Notes under the pieces: generated by a model | Told to the model about the DNA's origin: nothing | What the model saw: the letters and a program-made list of their open reading frames with translations, nothing else | The model's database searches: none | Shown here: positions 5,328 through 5,488 of the stretch, one piece after another | Layout of the letters: every line of letters starts with the position of its first letter | How positions within the stretch are numbered: position 1 is the first letter of the stretch | Program-made: the position numbers and the translations under genes | Source: JAVVHH01 sp050954595 | Lineage (GTDB): Bacteria; Pseudomonadota; Alphaproteobacteria; Acetobacterales; Acetobacteraceae | DNA length: 5,488 nucleotides | Direction of reading: 5' to 3' | Assembly: GCA_050954595.1 (NCBI GenBank) | Contig: JBPBQE010000518.1 | Span: forward strand, 1 to 5,488

Positions 5328-5488
5328 ATGGCACAGGACGGCAATCTGGCGGGACGCGTGGCACTCGTGACGGGTGCGGCCGGCGGCATCGGCAGCGCCG
5401 TCTCCCGCCTGTTCGCCGCCCAAGGTGCCCACCTCGCCTTGCTGGATGCGACCCCGCCCGATGCACTCGCCGCTGAGCTCGGCCCGCG
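5328..5488 (+). CDS. SDR-family NAD(P)-dependent oxidoreductase, N-terminal part (cut by right edge)
   Basis: Only the first 53 codons are present and the frame is open to the window end. After a short lead (M-A-Q-D-G-N-L-A-G-R) comes the first Rossmann strand V-A-L-V-T-G and the classical SDR cofactor motif T-G-A-A-G-G-I-G (15-22, T-G-x-x-x-G-I-G). The second strand ends L-A-L-L-D with Asp40, which in classical SDRs usually indicates NAD(H) rather than NADP(H) preference. The Asn, Ser and Tyr-x-x-x-Lys catalytic residues lie beyond the window, so activity cannot be checked. The gene is divergent from the hydrolase-fold gene and may share regulation with it. SDR enzymes oxidise or reduce alcohols and ketones; an FabG-like or catabolic dehydrogenase is equally possible. 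Confidence 0.85.
   Translation, partial: MAQDGNLAGRVALVTGAAGGIGSAVSRLFAAQGAHLALLDATPPDALAAELGP

Noticed and set aside
4748..5476. Plus-strand open frame (242 aa) opposite the hydrolase and running through the divergent region into the SDR start
   Set aside because: It overlaps two genes with clear motifs and ribosome binding sites, and its product is Gly/Arg/Pro-rich with no domain.
1..5488. tRNA, rRNA, CRISPR array, insertion-sequence ends or attachment sites
   Set aside because: No regularly spaced repeats, no transposase or integrase motif, no tRNA-like cloverleaf and no terminal inverted repeats were seen on either strand.

Overview
This is a GC-rich window (about two-thirds G+C by eye, strong G/C at third codon positions, long open antisense frames). 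It looks like a chromosomal catabolic locus from a proteobacterium. The Shine-Dalgarno sites (GGAGG type), an amino-acid/organic-acid type periplasmic binding protein and fumarate-reductase-like flavoproteins suggest an alpha- or betaproteobacterium, for example Acetobacteraceae/Rhodospirillales or Burkholderiales. That placement is inference, because no marker gene is present.

Layout: (1) Positions 1-17 hold the probable first five codons of a divergent minus-strand gene, preceded by its own ribosome binding site. (2) Positions 18-270 are a non-coding divergent control region rich in short inverted repeats. (3) Positions 271-4317 are a tight plus-strand unit of three genes: a TcuA-like FAD-dependent dehydrogenase (484 aa), a second, distinct FAD_binding_2/fumarate-reductase-type flavoprotein (455 aa, 19 nt downstream), and a secreted ABC-transporter substrate-binding protein (402 aa, ATGA overlap with the second gene). 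(4) Positions 4307-5167 on the minus strand encode an alpha/beta-hydrolase-fold protein whose 3' end overlaps the binding protein's by 11 nt, tail to tail. (5) Positions 5168-5327 are a second divergent control region. (6) From 5328 to the right edge runs the N-terminus of an SDR-family oxidoreductase.

How the genes may work together (inference): the periplasmic binding protein would capture a small organic molecule, possibly a carboxylate. The two cytosolic flavoproteins would then desaturate it or reduce a double bond, and the hydrolase-fold protein and SDR would handle ring or ester cleavage and alcohol/ketone steps. No permease, ATPase, Fe-S or cytochrome partner is encoded here, so the uptake channel and the flavin electron acceptor must lie elsewhere.

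The points most worth a second look are: the hydrolase has His at the nucleophile position (G-L-H-T-G instead of G-x-S-x-G); two dissimilar flavoprotein paralogues sit in one operon with an orphan binding protein; both flavoproteins seem to lack the catalytic arginine of fumarate reductases; and a set of mutually exclusive hairpins lies across the leader and start codon of the first gene.
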